DNA of 64,000 bases from contig CAJTPS010000008.1 of the NCBI GenBank assembly GCA_910578555.1, positions 89,199 to 153,198 on the forward strand, read 5' to 3'. Shown here one piece after another: positions 16,902 through 25,234 of the stretch (position 1 is the first letter of the stretch; each line of letters opens with the position of its first letter). The notes under the pieces were generated by a model. That model did not search any database. It worked only from the letters and a program-made list of their open reading frames with translations, and was not told where the DNA came from. The translations under genes and the position numbers were made by a program. Source of the DNA: an uncultured Lachnospiraceae bacterium (GTDB lineage: Bacteria > Bacillota > Clostridia > Lachnospirales > Lachnospiraceae).

Positions 16902-18410
16902 TCATTCACGCTTGCTGCCCGCGAGCGTATGAATCGCATCATAGATCTGTTGATCGACCGACTCCAGTCCTTCCTTGATCAAGTCAAGCGACGTGTATTT
17001 CTTATCCGTTGTACGGAAGGCGTCTTTCGCCAGATCCTGGAAAAAGGTCTGTGCCGGTGTCCATACCTGCTCAATTTCCCGAATCGACGGCATGATCACA
17101 ACATCTCCCTGATCCAGGTTGCGGTATATGATCTCCGAAATACCACCTGCTGCCTCAGCCGCATCGCTGCGTGCCGGCACTACGCCCAGATACTCATGTC
17201 TCTTCATGATCATTTCATAGTCCGTGGCAAATTCCACAAAAGCGAGGCAGGCATTAGGCGCCTTTGTATAAGCGCTGATGGCATAGCCGTTTACGCCGCC
17301 CATCGTCTTAAGCGGGATGAGTTCCGGATCTTCTTCCGTCAGATCGCCGCTTGCGGGAAGCTTCGGCACCTGCGTAACCACAAGATTCTCTTCCGCCTTC
17401 GTTTTTGCCTCCTCCGCGCTTAAGCCTTCCTTCTCATAGACATTTGCTAATTCCCGCAAGAACAGGGACGTGACGTCAGGCGTGGTCATGGTTGCAAAAT
17501 AAGTACCGTCCGCCAGCTTGCTGTAAGCGCTCACCGTGACGGAATCATCGATACAGTCCTCATTCATCAGCTCAGCCTGCTGCAAGATCACATTAGCACC
17601 GATCGCCGCATCAGCCGCCGCAAATCCGATATCCGTCGCATCCGTATTGTTGTCTCCAAATACGTATCCGCCATAGGAAAAGAGAAATCCCGACGAGAAA
17701 TAAACGTCATACAGGGACCGCATATACCCGAATTTTCCTTCGCCCCGGTCTACGATCTCTTTGGAATATTTGTACATGTCATTCCAGTTCTCAGCCATAT
17801 CCGGAATCTGATTGCCGTTCTTGTCCCATTCCGTCTCCCAGTTATCCGGAAGCATATCTTTTCTGTAAAAGAGCATGGACGACTGTATATTGACGGGCAC
17901 GCCCATAATATACTCCGTACCGTCCACGTCTGCTCTGTAGGCGTCCCACGCCGCCTGCGGAATCTTATCGTAGCATGCCATGCTCTGCACCGGAACCGGA
18001 TAGATATGTTTGCCCTCCACGTATTTCATCAGAATATCATTCGCCTGATAGAGTACATCCGGGCCGTAACCGTAAGGGCCGTCGTCCGCCAGGTTGCTGT
18101 ACTGATCCATGTTGGCATCCACCGCCACGATTCCATACTCCGCATATTTCTCATTAAAAGCATCGATCAATTCCTGAAAATAGCCCTCGGAAATCGCCGT
18201 ATCATTTTCCAGTACGCGGATCGTCACATCCCGCTCCAGTTCCCCGTTGTAGATTCCTTGCAGTTGCACCGCCCCGCCGCCTTCTGCTTCTGTGGAACCA
18301 TCTGCCGTTTCCGGCGCGATCTGCCCGGTATCCACCCCGGTTTCTCCGCATCCTGCCAGCAGCCCTGCAGTCATCACTGCCGCCAGCATCACACTTCCAA
18401 TCTTTCTCAT
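16902..18410 (-). CDS. Extracellular sugar-binding lipoprotein of the maltodextrin system
   Basis: About 502 residues. Signal MRKIGSVMLAAVMTAGLLAGC ends in lipobox LLAGC, so the protein is anchored outside the membrane. The rest is a type 1 (MalE-like) solute-binding fold with the sequence TAISEGYFQELIDAFNEKY near residue 70 and PNACLAFVEFATDYE near the end; it is longer than usual MalE. I use ATG 18410, which overlaps the GH13 stop as ATGA, indicating coupling. Expected ligand: maltodextrins. Nothing visible proves ligand specificity. Confidence 0.88.
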   Translation of the reverse strand: MRKIGSVMLAAVMTAGLLAGCGETGVDTGQIAPETADGSTEAEGGGAVQLQGIYNGELERDVTIRVLENDTAISEGYFQELIDAFNEKYAEYGIVAVDANMDQYSNLADDGPYGYGPDVLYQANDILMKYVEGKHIYPVPVQSMACYDKIPQAAWDAYRADVDGTEYIMGVPVNIQSSMLFYRKDMLPDNWETEWDKNGNQIPDMAENWNDMYKYSKEIVDRGEGKFGYMRSLYDVYFSSGFLFSYGGYVFGDNNTDATDIGFAAADAAIGANVILQQAELMNEDCIDDSVTVSAYSKLADGTYFATMTTPDVTSLFLRELANVYEKEGLSAEEAKTKAEENLVVTQVPKLPASGDLTEEDPELIPLKTMGGVNGYAISAYTKAPNACLAFVEFATDYEMIMKRHEYLGVVPARSDAAEAAGGISEIIYRNLDQGDVVIMPSIREIEQVWTPAQTFFQDLAKDAFRTTDKKYTSLDLIKEGLESVDQQIYDAIHTLAGSKRE

Positions 18411-20155
18411 AATCCGCACCCGCCTTTCTTCCCTCTGATAATCACAAACCCGTCTTTTTCCAGACTGCCGGAGATCCTGCCCCGCTCTGACTGCTCTCCT
18501 GTCTGTAATAAATTTGCCGCCAGGATCTCTCCTGTCAAATCTATTTGCAGCGCCTCGTCCGACTCATTTGTCATAAGCAGCAGTTCTTCTTCTCCCAGCC
18601 ATCTGCTTAAGCAAAACAGTTCTCCGCGGGAGGTAATCCTGATCTCACCCCGCTGCACGGTTTCCTGTCTGCGAATCGCTAACAGCTGCTTTGTCATCTC
18701 CAGAAAACCTTCATCCCGGTTATCCGTGTTCCAGTCAAAACACCGTCTGTTATCCGGATCATATCCTCCCTCTAACAGGATTTCCGTTCCGTAGTAGATA
18801 CAGGGCGCGCCCGTGAACATGCACATCACCGCCATCGCCGAAAGCACCCTGTCCTTATTGCAGTGTACACTCGTATAGAAGCGGTCCGTATCATGCGAAT
18901 CCAGCAGATTCATCATCATGGCGTTGACCTGCTTCGTGTTGCGCATCAGTAATTCGTTCAGCTTCCACGCAAAGTCCTGCGCCCCGAAGTCCTCAAAAGC
19001 ATAATAGTCCAGACAGGCTTTGGTAAACGCGTAATTCATAATACTGTCATACTGATCCCCGCGCAGAAAGCTGTTGGCATCATGCCAGTTCTCGCCGATA
19101 ATCACACAGTCTTTCTTAACCTCCTTGACCCGCTTCCTGAATGTTCTCCAGAAATCATGGGATATCTCATCAGAAACGTCCAGTCTCCATCCGTCTATAT
19201 CATATTTCCTGATCCACGAAATCGCAATATCCAGCAGATATTCCTGCACCCTGGGATTGGATGTGTTGAATTTCGGCATATAGGCACAGAAGGAAAATAC
19301 CTCATAATTCAGATGATCCTGATCCGGCTTGTCACCGTCTATAATAAACCAGTCAAAATACGGCGATTCTTTACCTCTTCTGAGTACATCCTGAAACTGC
19401 GGCAGAAATTCGCTGCAGTGATTAAACACCGCATCTAAAACAACCTTCATACCCCGTCTGTGCGCCTCCTGCACCATTCTTCCGAAGTCCTCGTTGGTTC
19501 CGAAATGCTCGTCTACCGTGTGATAATCGGAGATGTCATACTTATGATTGGATACCGCCCGAAAAATCGGTGTGAGATACAGCGCGTTTACGCCCAGTTC
19601 CCTGATATAATCCAGTTTCATTGTAATGCCCGGGATATCACCCCCTGCAAAACTCTTGGGTGTCGGTCTGCCGCCCCACTCCATATTGATATAGCTTTTG
19701 TCTTTATTATGCCCTCCGATGCAGAACCGGTCTACGAAGATCTCGTAAAATACAGCCTCCGGCAGCCAGTCCACTTCCTCGTGAATATCCGCTTTATTGA
19801 TATAGGGAAGCTGGAAGAAATTAAAGTACCCAAGCGTAAAATCGTAGTTCTCGCTCAATCCGTCCTCGGAAAAGTAATACCCTTTTCCGTCTTCCCATAT
19901 ACGGAACACATATGCAAGTCTTACATCCGACAGCGGAAGCTGCGTCTCGTAATAAGCAAAAAGTTTATCCTCATAACGCCGCTCCATGCATACGCATTTC
20001 TGTTTTTCATGTATTTCATATTTGCACTCATAGACCAGTTCCACCTTCTCTATGGCATCCCTTCTGTCCAGCCTGAGCCTGATTGCCAGACTGTGCTCCT
20101 CCAGCGGGAAACAATATTTGGAATCAGGTACATGCATTATTCCCTGTTCGTTCAT
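18407..20155 (-). CDS. GH13 alpha-glucan hydrolase (neopullulanase/cyclomaltodextrinase type)
   Basis: 582 residues from ATG 20155 behind AGGAGG. An N-terminal CBM34-like beta domain (about 1-120) precedes the GH13 barrel: DAVFNH (241-246), nucleophile Asp326 in GWRLDVSDE, acid Glu355 in IIGENWH, and third acid in LLDSHDTDRF. No signal peptide, so it acts in the cytoplasm on imported maltodextrins or cyclodextrins. First gene of the operon GH13-binding protein-MalF-MalG. Neopullulanase, maltogenic amylase and cyclomaltodextrinase share these features and cannot be told apart here. Confidence 0.9.
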   Translation of the reverse strand: MNEQGIMHVPDSKYCFPLEEHSLAIRLRLDRRDAIEKVELVYECKYEIHEKQKCVCMERRYEDKLFAYYETQLPLSDVRLAYVFRIWEDGKGYYFSEDGLSENYDFTLGYFNFFQLPYINKADIHEEVDWLPEAVFYEIFVDRFCIGGHNKDKSYINMEWGGRPTPKSFAGGDIPGITMKLDYIRELGVNALYLTPIFRAVSNHKYDISDYHTVDEHFGTNEDFGRMVQEAHRRGMKVVLDAVFNHCSEFLPQFQDVLRRGKESPYFDWFIIDGDKPDQDHLNYEVFSFCAYMPKFNTSNPRVQEYLLDIAISWIRKYDIDGWRLDVSDEISHDFWRTFRKRVKEVKKDCVIIGENWHDANSFLRGDQYDSIMNYAFTKACLDYYAFEDFGAQDFAWKLNELLMRNTKQVNAMMMNLLDSHDTDRFYTSVHCNKDRVLSAMAVMCMFTGAPCIYYGTEILLEGGYDPDNRRCFDWNTDNRDEGFLEMTKQLLAIRRQETVQRGEIRITSRGELFCLSRWLGEEELLLMTNESDEALQIDLTGEILAANLLQTGEQSERGRISGSLEKDGFVIIRGKKGGCGL

Positions 20156-20259
20156 GGTGTTCCTCCTTTTATACGGAAAATGCACGTATTTCAGGGCATT
20201 CTCCAGAACATCGCTTATTTCTTAGCTGCCCTAGAATTGTATCATGTTCAAGTATGACA

Positions 20260-20288
20260 TTGACAAAAAATGACACTGAGTATATAAA
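20260..20288 (+). promoter_or_regulatory. Promoter of the LacI-type gene, probably leaderless
   Basis: TTGACA (20260-20265), 17-bp spacer, TATAAA (20283-20288). The ATG follows at 20295, where transcription would start, and no ribosome site is visible. The sequence TGTCA occurs three times in this divergent region (read on the minus strand) and could bind the regulator. Confidence 0.55.
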
Positions 20289-20294
20289 TAAGCT

Positions 20295-21080
20295 ATGAGC
20301 AAAAAATATACCATTCGTGACATTGCCAGACAGGCCGGTGTGTCCGTAGCGACCGTATCCTATGTAATCAATAACCGTGATGACCAGAGAATCAGCGAAG
20401 AGACGAAGAAAAAGGTGCGTCAGATCATCAATCTGTACGATTATAAACCCAATTCTTCCGCAAAGTCGCTGGCAACGAATAAGACTTATACTGCCGCGCT
20501 ATATCTCTCCCGCGAGAATTCTCTGTATAAACGTTCCGAACAACTCCATGTAGCGGAAACGCTTTCTGCTGTCCTGAAACAGCACGGTTATCATCTGCTG
20601 CTGCAGGATGTGACTGACATAAACCAGATTGATTACACCGATGCGATTCTCTGCTATGATACCACCACCGAACTGTTTTGTGAGATCGGTGATAAAAATC
20701 TGATTCCGCTGATCGCCATCGATATTCTTGTCGATGCACCGCAGCTCTTCTTTCAGGTGTGCACAGACTACCGTAAACACAAAGAGCAGGCAGATGCGCA
20801 TTTCGGTACAGACAACTATTGTTACTGCTGTCTTACCCCTAACAATGCCGCGATAAAAGATCTGATCCGTGATACATTCCGTTCAGTCAGCTTTATAGAT
20901 AGCCCGCAGGATATTCCTTCCGGAAATATTGTGTACAGCCAGTCCTCCATACGCACGCTGCTTCCTGCCGAGTCCCTGTGTCTCTCCTGCGATGCACACG
21001 CCAAGATGGAGCAGGTCTTCGACTGTATGGAACTTGCCATGAGCCGTGTCCCCGACTGTACACATTTGCGCTTTCTCTGA
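20295..21080 (+). CDS. LacI-family regulator with shortened effector domain
   Basis: 261 residues. The N-terminal helix-turn-helix and hinge are classical (TIRDIARQAGVSVATVSYVI, then SAKSLAT). The periplasmic-binding-type effector domain is shorter than the usual 270 residues and poorly conserved after about residue 120 (CYDTTTELFCEIGDKNL); the end is CTHLRFL. It is divergent from the GH13 operon and convergent with the lipoprotein at 21104, so it most likely controls maltodextrin genes. Whether it still binds sugar is doubtful given the short domain. Confidence 0.85.
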   Translation: MSKKYTIRDIARQAGVSVATVSYVINNRDDQRISEETKKKVRQIINLYDYKPNSSAKSLATNKTYTAALYLSRENSLYKRSEQLHVAETLSAVLKQHGYHLLLQDVTDINQIDYTDAILCYDTTTELFCEIGDKNLIPLIAIDILVDAPQLFFQVCTDYRKHKEQADAHFGTDNYCYCCLTPNNAAIKDLIRDTFRSVSFIDSPQDIPSGNIVYSQSSIRTLLPAESLCLSCDAHAKMEQVFDCMELAMSRVPDCTHLRFL

Positions 21081-21103
21081 AGTAATCTGCTCCAGTTAAT
21101 TCC

Positions 21104-22285
21104 TTACTCCTGGAAGTCCACCTTCAGTTCCTGTGTCGCCGGATCATAGTTAAAAGTATATGTTCCTGTTTTCTTCGCGATCATATTATAATTCTCCGCA
21201 CCATCCACATAAGACAGAGACGTCTCGTCGGTGACATTGCTGTAGCGCACATATTCGTTACCGACGCTGGAATTGCCGTCCACCGTGATCAACGACGTCA
21301 GCAGGAATTCATCGCCTTCCTCCAGATCGATTGTCAGACTGTGCACGCCGTCCTTCTCCACAAGTCCGTACTGCGCGTCATAGTTGTCTTCCCATCCTGT
21401 GATAATCGCACCCTTGATATAATATGACATTTCCGCATCCGCCATCTCCGTCGAAGCTTCCCCGTTGTATGTCCACTCAATCGTGTCATACGGATTAGAG
21501 TTATAATTTTCTTTTGTATCTTCGGTGTAATAGCTGTTCTCCGTGTCATACACATCCGCTCCGGGATAAGTCTTTAAGGTAAAAGTATAATTGCCTTCCT
21601 TCACACACTTGATATTGGATTTCTGGGAACTTTCGGATAAGCCTCCGGACACTGCAAAATAATCCGTTCCGTCAATGTCCGTATTTAACATATATCCGCC
21701 GCCCCGCTGGTTGTTCCACGAAGTGTCAATGGCGAACTGGAACTCGTCTCCCTCACACAGATCTACCGTGATCGTATAGGTATTTTCCCCATCCTTCTTC
21801 GTCATATAGTGCTCATCGTTGATCGTCTTACCCCAGTTGGAAACCGCCATCAGCGGGCTTGTGCCGCTTCCCAGAATGGCAAATGTCCTCGTGTCCTCCA
21901 CGTTCTCCATAAAGCCGGCGAACACATCCGTGTCCTGCGTGACCGCCCGCGTGAAATCAAACTCATGCGCCAGCGTCGGCGTCGCAAACCATCCCATAAA
22001 CACCTGATTCTCTTTCTCCGGTGTATACTCCGTAACCGTGTCACCGCTCTTCACCTCTTCCGTAGACAATACGGTAGTACCGTCCGTGTCATAAAAGGTG
22101 ACCGTGTAGACCTGTTCCTCCTCCGGTGTTTCCTCACCCGCCTGCGGCTGCTCCTGCGTATCTGTCTGCGCGTCAGAAGATACATTCGCAGAATCCGTTC
22201 CCGCCGGCGTATTCTGGCATCCGGCTAAAGTCAATGCGCCGAGCATCACAACTGCAATCCCAATACTGATTTTACTTTTTTTCAT
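21104..22285 (-). CDS. Cell-surface lipoprotein, probable glycan-binding role
   Basis: 393 residues. Signal with lipobox TLAGC; acidic linker; an InlB/Flg_new-type beta repeat (about 60-125: YTVTFYDTDGTTVLS, NQVFMGWFATP); then two related modules with the pattern SLTIDLEEGDEF / TITVDLCEGDEF, ending in TYTFNYDPATQELKV. These look like SusE/F- or CBM-like starch-binding modules, which fits the adjacent maltodextrin locus; function is inferred. It is convergent with the LacI gene. Upstream control region contains two palindromes and a hairpin with a T tract. Confidence 0.75.
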   Translation of the reverse strand: MKKSKISIGIAVVMLGALTLAGCQNTPAGTDSANVSSDAQTDTQEQPQAGEETPEEEQVYTVTFYDTDGTTVLSTEEVKSGDTVTEYTPEKENQVFMGWFATPTLAHEFDFTRAVTQDTDVFAGFMENVEDTRTFAILGSGTSPLMAVSNWGKTINDEHYMTKKDGENTYTITVDLCEGDEFQFAIDTSWNNQRGGGYMLNTDIDGTDYFAVSGGLSESSQKSNIKCVKEGNYTFTLKTYPGADVYDTENSYYTEDTKENYNSNPYDTIEWTYNGEASTEMADAEMSYYIKGAIITGWEDNYDAQYGLVEKDGVHSLTIDLEEGDEFLLTSLITVDGNSSVGNEYVRYSNVTDETSLSYVDGAENYNMIAKKTGTYTFNYDPATQELKVDFQE

Positions 22286-22321
22286 ATGCTTTCCTCCCTT
22301 ACATCCTGCAAAGTTCGTTTA

Positions 22322-22335
22322 CTTAACCAGTTAAG
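22322..22335. promoter_or_regulatory. Operator-like palindrome, proximal copy
   Basis: CTTAACCAGTTAAG, two 6-bp arms around CA. It is 37 bp before the lipoprotein start and is repeated exactly at 22447. LacI-type regulators bind such palindromes; the nearby LacI gene is the obvious candidate. Confidence 0.6.
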
Positions 22336-22344
22336 CACAATGGT

Positions 22345-22375
22345 AAAAAATTGTGCTTCGCTCATAAGCGGAGCA
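22345..22375 (-). terminator. Attenuator-like hairpin in the lipoprotein leader
   Basis: On the minus strand TGCTCCGCT, loop TATG, AGCGAAGCA, then CAA and six T. It lies between the two palindromes, so it may stop transcription before the gene unless prevented. It might instead belong to an upstream transcript end. Confidence 0.45.
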
Positions 22376-22446
22376 ATTTGGCACTTGCACAACTTGCATA
22401 AATCAGAACGTATGCAAAAATGTGTAAAGTTAAGATTTTTCTAATG

Positions 22447-22460
22447 CTTAACCAGTTAAG
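22447..22460. promoter_or_regulatory. Operator-like palindrome, distal copy
   Basis: Identical CTTAACCAGTTAAG, here extended to TGCTTAAC-CA-GTTAAGCA (8-bp arms). 125 bp separates it from the proximal copy, a distance that would allow looping. Confidence 0.6.
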
Positions 22461-22476
22461 CACATTGTAATATTTA

Positions 22477-22517
22477 AGTCCGCCTTTGTCAATTTCTGTA
22501 TTAGACAAAAGCGGACT
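22477..22517 (-). terminator. Terminator after the fab operon
   Basis: On the minus strand AGTCCGC-TTTTGTC pairs with GACAAAG-GCGGACT, a long stem with a loop of about 13 bases, followed by a weak AT-rich tract. It lies between fabH and the lipoprotein control region. Confidence 0.6.
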
Positions 22518-22595
22518 CTTAAATTTGTTGACATTTAACAAAATTTATTGACAATACCACTGTTGTTCCCTATATTGTCTTAAACGTTTCTTCTG

Positions 22596-23561
22596 TCACC
22601 ACTCGATTACCGCGGATGCCCATGTCAGCCCGCCGCCAAATCCGGATAACGCAACTTTCATTCCCGGTTTCAGCAGACCCTTGCGGTTCATCTCATCTAA
22701 CAGAATGGGCACACTCGCCGCGGATATATTACCGCAGTGATCTAAGCTGATGGGGAATTTATCTTCCGTGACCTTCAAGCGCTTTGCAACCGACTGCAGG
22801 ATTCGTATGTTCGCCTGATGAAGCGCAAAGTAATCGATCTCATCCACAGTCAGGCCTGCCGCCTCTATGACTTTATGCAGCGAAGCCGGCACCGCAGTCA
22901 CCGCAAACTTATACACTTCCTGCCCGTCCATATGTACATATTCCAGTTCCTTAGATGTCTCCACCAGCGGATTATTATTAGAACGGTTGGCGCATGCCAG
23001 CACCCCGCCCCGCACACCGTCCGACCCCTGGTCATAAGCCAGCAGTCCTTCTCTCTCGTCCGCACGCACAATCGCGGCACCTGCCCCGTCGCCGAATAGC
23101 ACACAAGTGCTTCTGTCACTCCAGTCCATGATCTTCGACAGCGTCTCCGCGCCGATAATCAATGCCGTCATATAACGTCCGGTCTGCAGATACGCATGTG
23201 CTATGTTCAGGGCAAACATAAAACCGGAGCACGCCGCATTGATATCAAACGCCACCGCATTCCCGGCACCGATCGCCGCCTGCACTTCACAAGCGCAGGC
23301 AGGCGTCACATGATCCGCAGAAACCGTGCCCACAATGATCAGATCAATATCCTGTGCCGTCACGCCGGCATTCTTCATGGCGCGCCGTGCCGCCTCCGCA
23401 GACATACCCGCCGTCGTCTCCTCTTTAGCCAGGTGACGCTCCCTGATGCCGGTACGGCTGCTGATCCACTCGTCTGAGGTATCCATGATCCGTGCCAGAT
23501 CGTCATTTGTCACCACCGTTTCCGGCAGATAGCTTCCTGTTCCTATGATTCTTGTTCCCAT
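22596..23561 (-). CDS. fabH: Beta-ketoacyl-ACP synthase III
   Basis: 321 residues from ATG 23561 (GAGGGAAGAG upstream). Catalytic triad: Cys111 in NAACSGFMFAL, His in FALHQANIRI and Asn in CGNISAASVP. It condenses acetyl-CoA (or branched acyl-CoA) with malonyl-ACP to start fatty acid synthesis. It is the last gene of the cluster here, unusual because fabH often stands near its front in Firmicutes. The stop is followed by about 80 bases to the terminator. Confidence 0.95.
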   Translation of the reverse strand: MGTRIIGTGSYLPETVVTNDDLARIMDTSDEWISSRTGIRERHLAKEETTAGMSAEAARRAMKNAGVTAQDIDLIIVGTVSADHVTPACACEVQAAIGAGNAVAFDINAACSGFMFALNIAHAYLQTGRYMTALIIGAETLSKIMDWSDRSTCVLFGDGAGAAIVRADEREGLLAYDQGSDGVRGGVLACANRSNNNPLVETSKELEYVHMDGQEVYKFAVTAVPASLHKVIEAAGLTVDEIDYFALHQANIRILQSVAKRLKVTEDKFPISLDHCGNISAASVPILLDEMNRKGLLKPGMKVALSGFGGGLTWASAVIEW

Positions 23562-23593
23562 CTCTTCCCTCACTCTGAAAATCACCACCCCTG

Positions 23594-24652
23594 TTACGGG
23601 CGAAATTCATCCATAATATCCTTTACGCGCTCCAGCTTCGTCGCACGATAAGCATTCGCTCCACAGAACAGAAGGCCGTCGTCAATGTTTCCCTTCACCG
23701 CATTCACAAGCGCGTCCGTGATGCAATACGGCGTCGCATCAGGTTTACAGGTACTGACGCACAGATGACATCTGCCATGAGGGATCTGCCCCTCTTTCGC
23801 CTTTTTCATAAAAGGATTCAGAATGGCTCTGCCGGGCATGCCGACCGGACTCTGCACGATCACGATGTCTTCCTGCTTCGCATCGATATAGCTCTGTTTA
23901 TATGCCGCATCCGCATCGCACTCATAGGTCGTTACAAAGCGGGTTGCCACCTGTACCCCGGAAGCGCCCATATCAAGATAATGCTCCATGTCATCGCGGG
24001 TATATACACCGCCCGCCATGACAACCGGAATGTTCGTCTCATGCTCCGCCGCCGTCTCATCTACTTTCTCTATGATTGCCCTGACTTCATCATCATACCG
24101 CAGCCCGTCTATATCTTCCAGCTGTTCTTTATGAAAGCCAAGGTGTCCTCCTGCCAGCGGTCCTTCTATGACTACCGCATCCGGCAGTCTGCTGTACTTC
24201 TTCCACCAGTAGCGCATAATCACCTGTGCCGACTTGACACTCGATACGATCGGCGCCAGTTTTGTCTTCGCGGCGCCGACTAGCTTCGGCAGTTCCATCG
24301 GCAGACCGGCTCCTGAAATAATCATGTCAATGCCTGCCTCCACGGCCGCCTTCACGTATTCCTCATATTTCCTGGTGGCTACCATAATATTCACGCCCAG
24401 GATGCCGCCCTTTGCGAGCTCCCGCGCCTTCCGGATCTCTGTCTTAATGGCCCGCAGATTCGCGCCGATCGGATCATCATCAAAATCCGGTTCCCGATAT
24501 CCGATCTGCGCCGTAGAGATCACACCGATTCCGCCCTCGGCCGCCACGGCACCCGCCAGAGAACTGAGACTCACGCCTACGCCCATGCCGCCTTGTATCA
24601 CCGGCACTCCTGCCGTCAGATCCCCTATCACAAGAGACTTCACTTTTCCCAT
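23594..24652 (-). CDS. FabK/NPD-family flavin oxidoreductase
   Basis: 352 residues, FMN TIM barrel of the nitronate monooxygenase / enoyl reductase II family: PVIQGGMGVGVS at the start, GPLAGGHLG in the FMN site and IPVVMAGGVYTRDDM. The C-terminal part holds a Cys group, CHLCVSTCKPDATPYC. In Clostridia this paralogue is found within fab clusters, but its reaction is unproven; it might be a second enoyl-ACP reductase or a nitronate monooxygenase. It lies between fabZ and fabH and is co-transcribed with them. Confidence 0.85.
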   Translation of the reverse strand: MGKVKSLVIGDLTAGVPVIQGGMGVGVSLSSLAGAVAAEGGIGVISTAQIGYREPDFDDDPIGANLRAIKTEIRKARELAKGGILGVNIMVATRKYEEYVKAAVEAGIDMIISGAGLPMELPKLVGAAKTKLAPIVSSVKSAQVIMRYWWKKYSRLPDAVVIEGPLAGGHLGFHKEQLEDIDGLRYDDEVRAIIEKVDETAAEHETNIPVVMAGGVYTRDDMEHYLDMGASGVQVATRFVTTYECDADAAYKQSYIDAKQEDIVIVQSPVGMPGRAILNPFMKKAKEGQIPHGRCHLCVSTCKPDATPYCITDALVNAVKGNIDDGLLFCGANAYRATKLERVKDIMDEFRP

Positions 24653-24752
24653 TTATTTCCCCTTTTGCTTTCCATAAATCTATGCCGTCATACACAAGCT
24701 GCCGCCACACACAACCGTCTCCTGTGTCGCCGCCTGCTGCCGGTCTCCTGCC

Positions 24753-25187
24753 CTACGCCTCGCCGATTGCAAAAGTAAGCTCCGCCTGCGTCACCAGTTT
24801 ACCGTCCACATAAGCCTTCGCAGCGCCTACACCGATGGGTCCTTTGATCTTAATGATCTCCGTCTCAAGCGTCAGCACATCGCCGGGTACCACCTTGCCC
24901 TTAAACTTCGCATGATTGATCGCTGCGAAGTAGGCCGTCTTACCCCTGAACTCCGGCTGGCTTAAGATCGCTACCGCACCTGTCTGTGCCAGTGCTTCCA
25001 CGATCAGCACACCGGGCATTACCGGCTCCTGCGGAAAGTGCCCCGCAAAGAAAGGCTCATTGTAGGAAACACATTTCTTCGCTACGACTCTTTTGCCCTC
25101 CTCTAGTTCCTCGATCGTATCAATCAGCATAAAAGGCTGCCTGTGCGGAATGATTTCCATAATTTCTTTCGCTGTCATGAGTGACAT
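24753..25187 (-). CDS. fabZ: 3-hydroxyacyl-ACP dehydratase
   Basis: 144 residues from ATG 25187 with AAGGAGG upstream. Hot-dog fold with catalytic His in GHFPQEPVMPGVLIVEA and Glu in the same helix; substrate-tunnel IIPHRQPFMLID at the N-terminus. It removes water from 3-hydroxyacyl-ACP to give trans-2-enoyl-ACP. Length is normal. Confidence 0.95.
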   Translation of the reverse strand: MSLMTAKEIMEIIPHRQPFMLIDTIEELEEGKRVVAKKCVSYNEPFFAGHFPQEPVMPGVLIVEALAQTGAVAILSQPEFRGKTAYFAAINHAKFKGKVVPGDVLTLETEIIKIKGPIGVGAAKAYVDGKLVTQAELTFAIGEA

Positions 25188-25234
25188 ATCCGTACCTCCT
25201 TCTGCTATACAATAAGTCAATTATACTGGCATCA

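Noticed and set aside
20190..20202. GGCATTCTCC also near the GH13 start, as if a copy of the 32 kb hairpin element
   Set aside because: Only ten bases match and no second arm is present.
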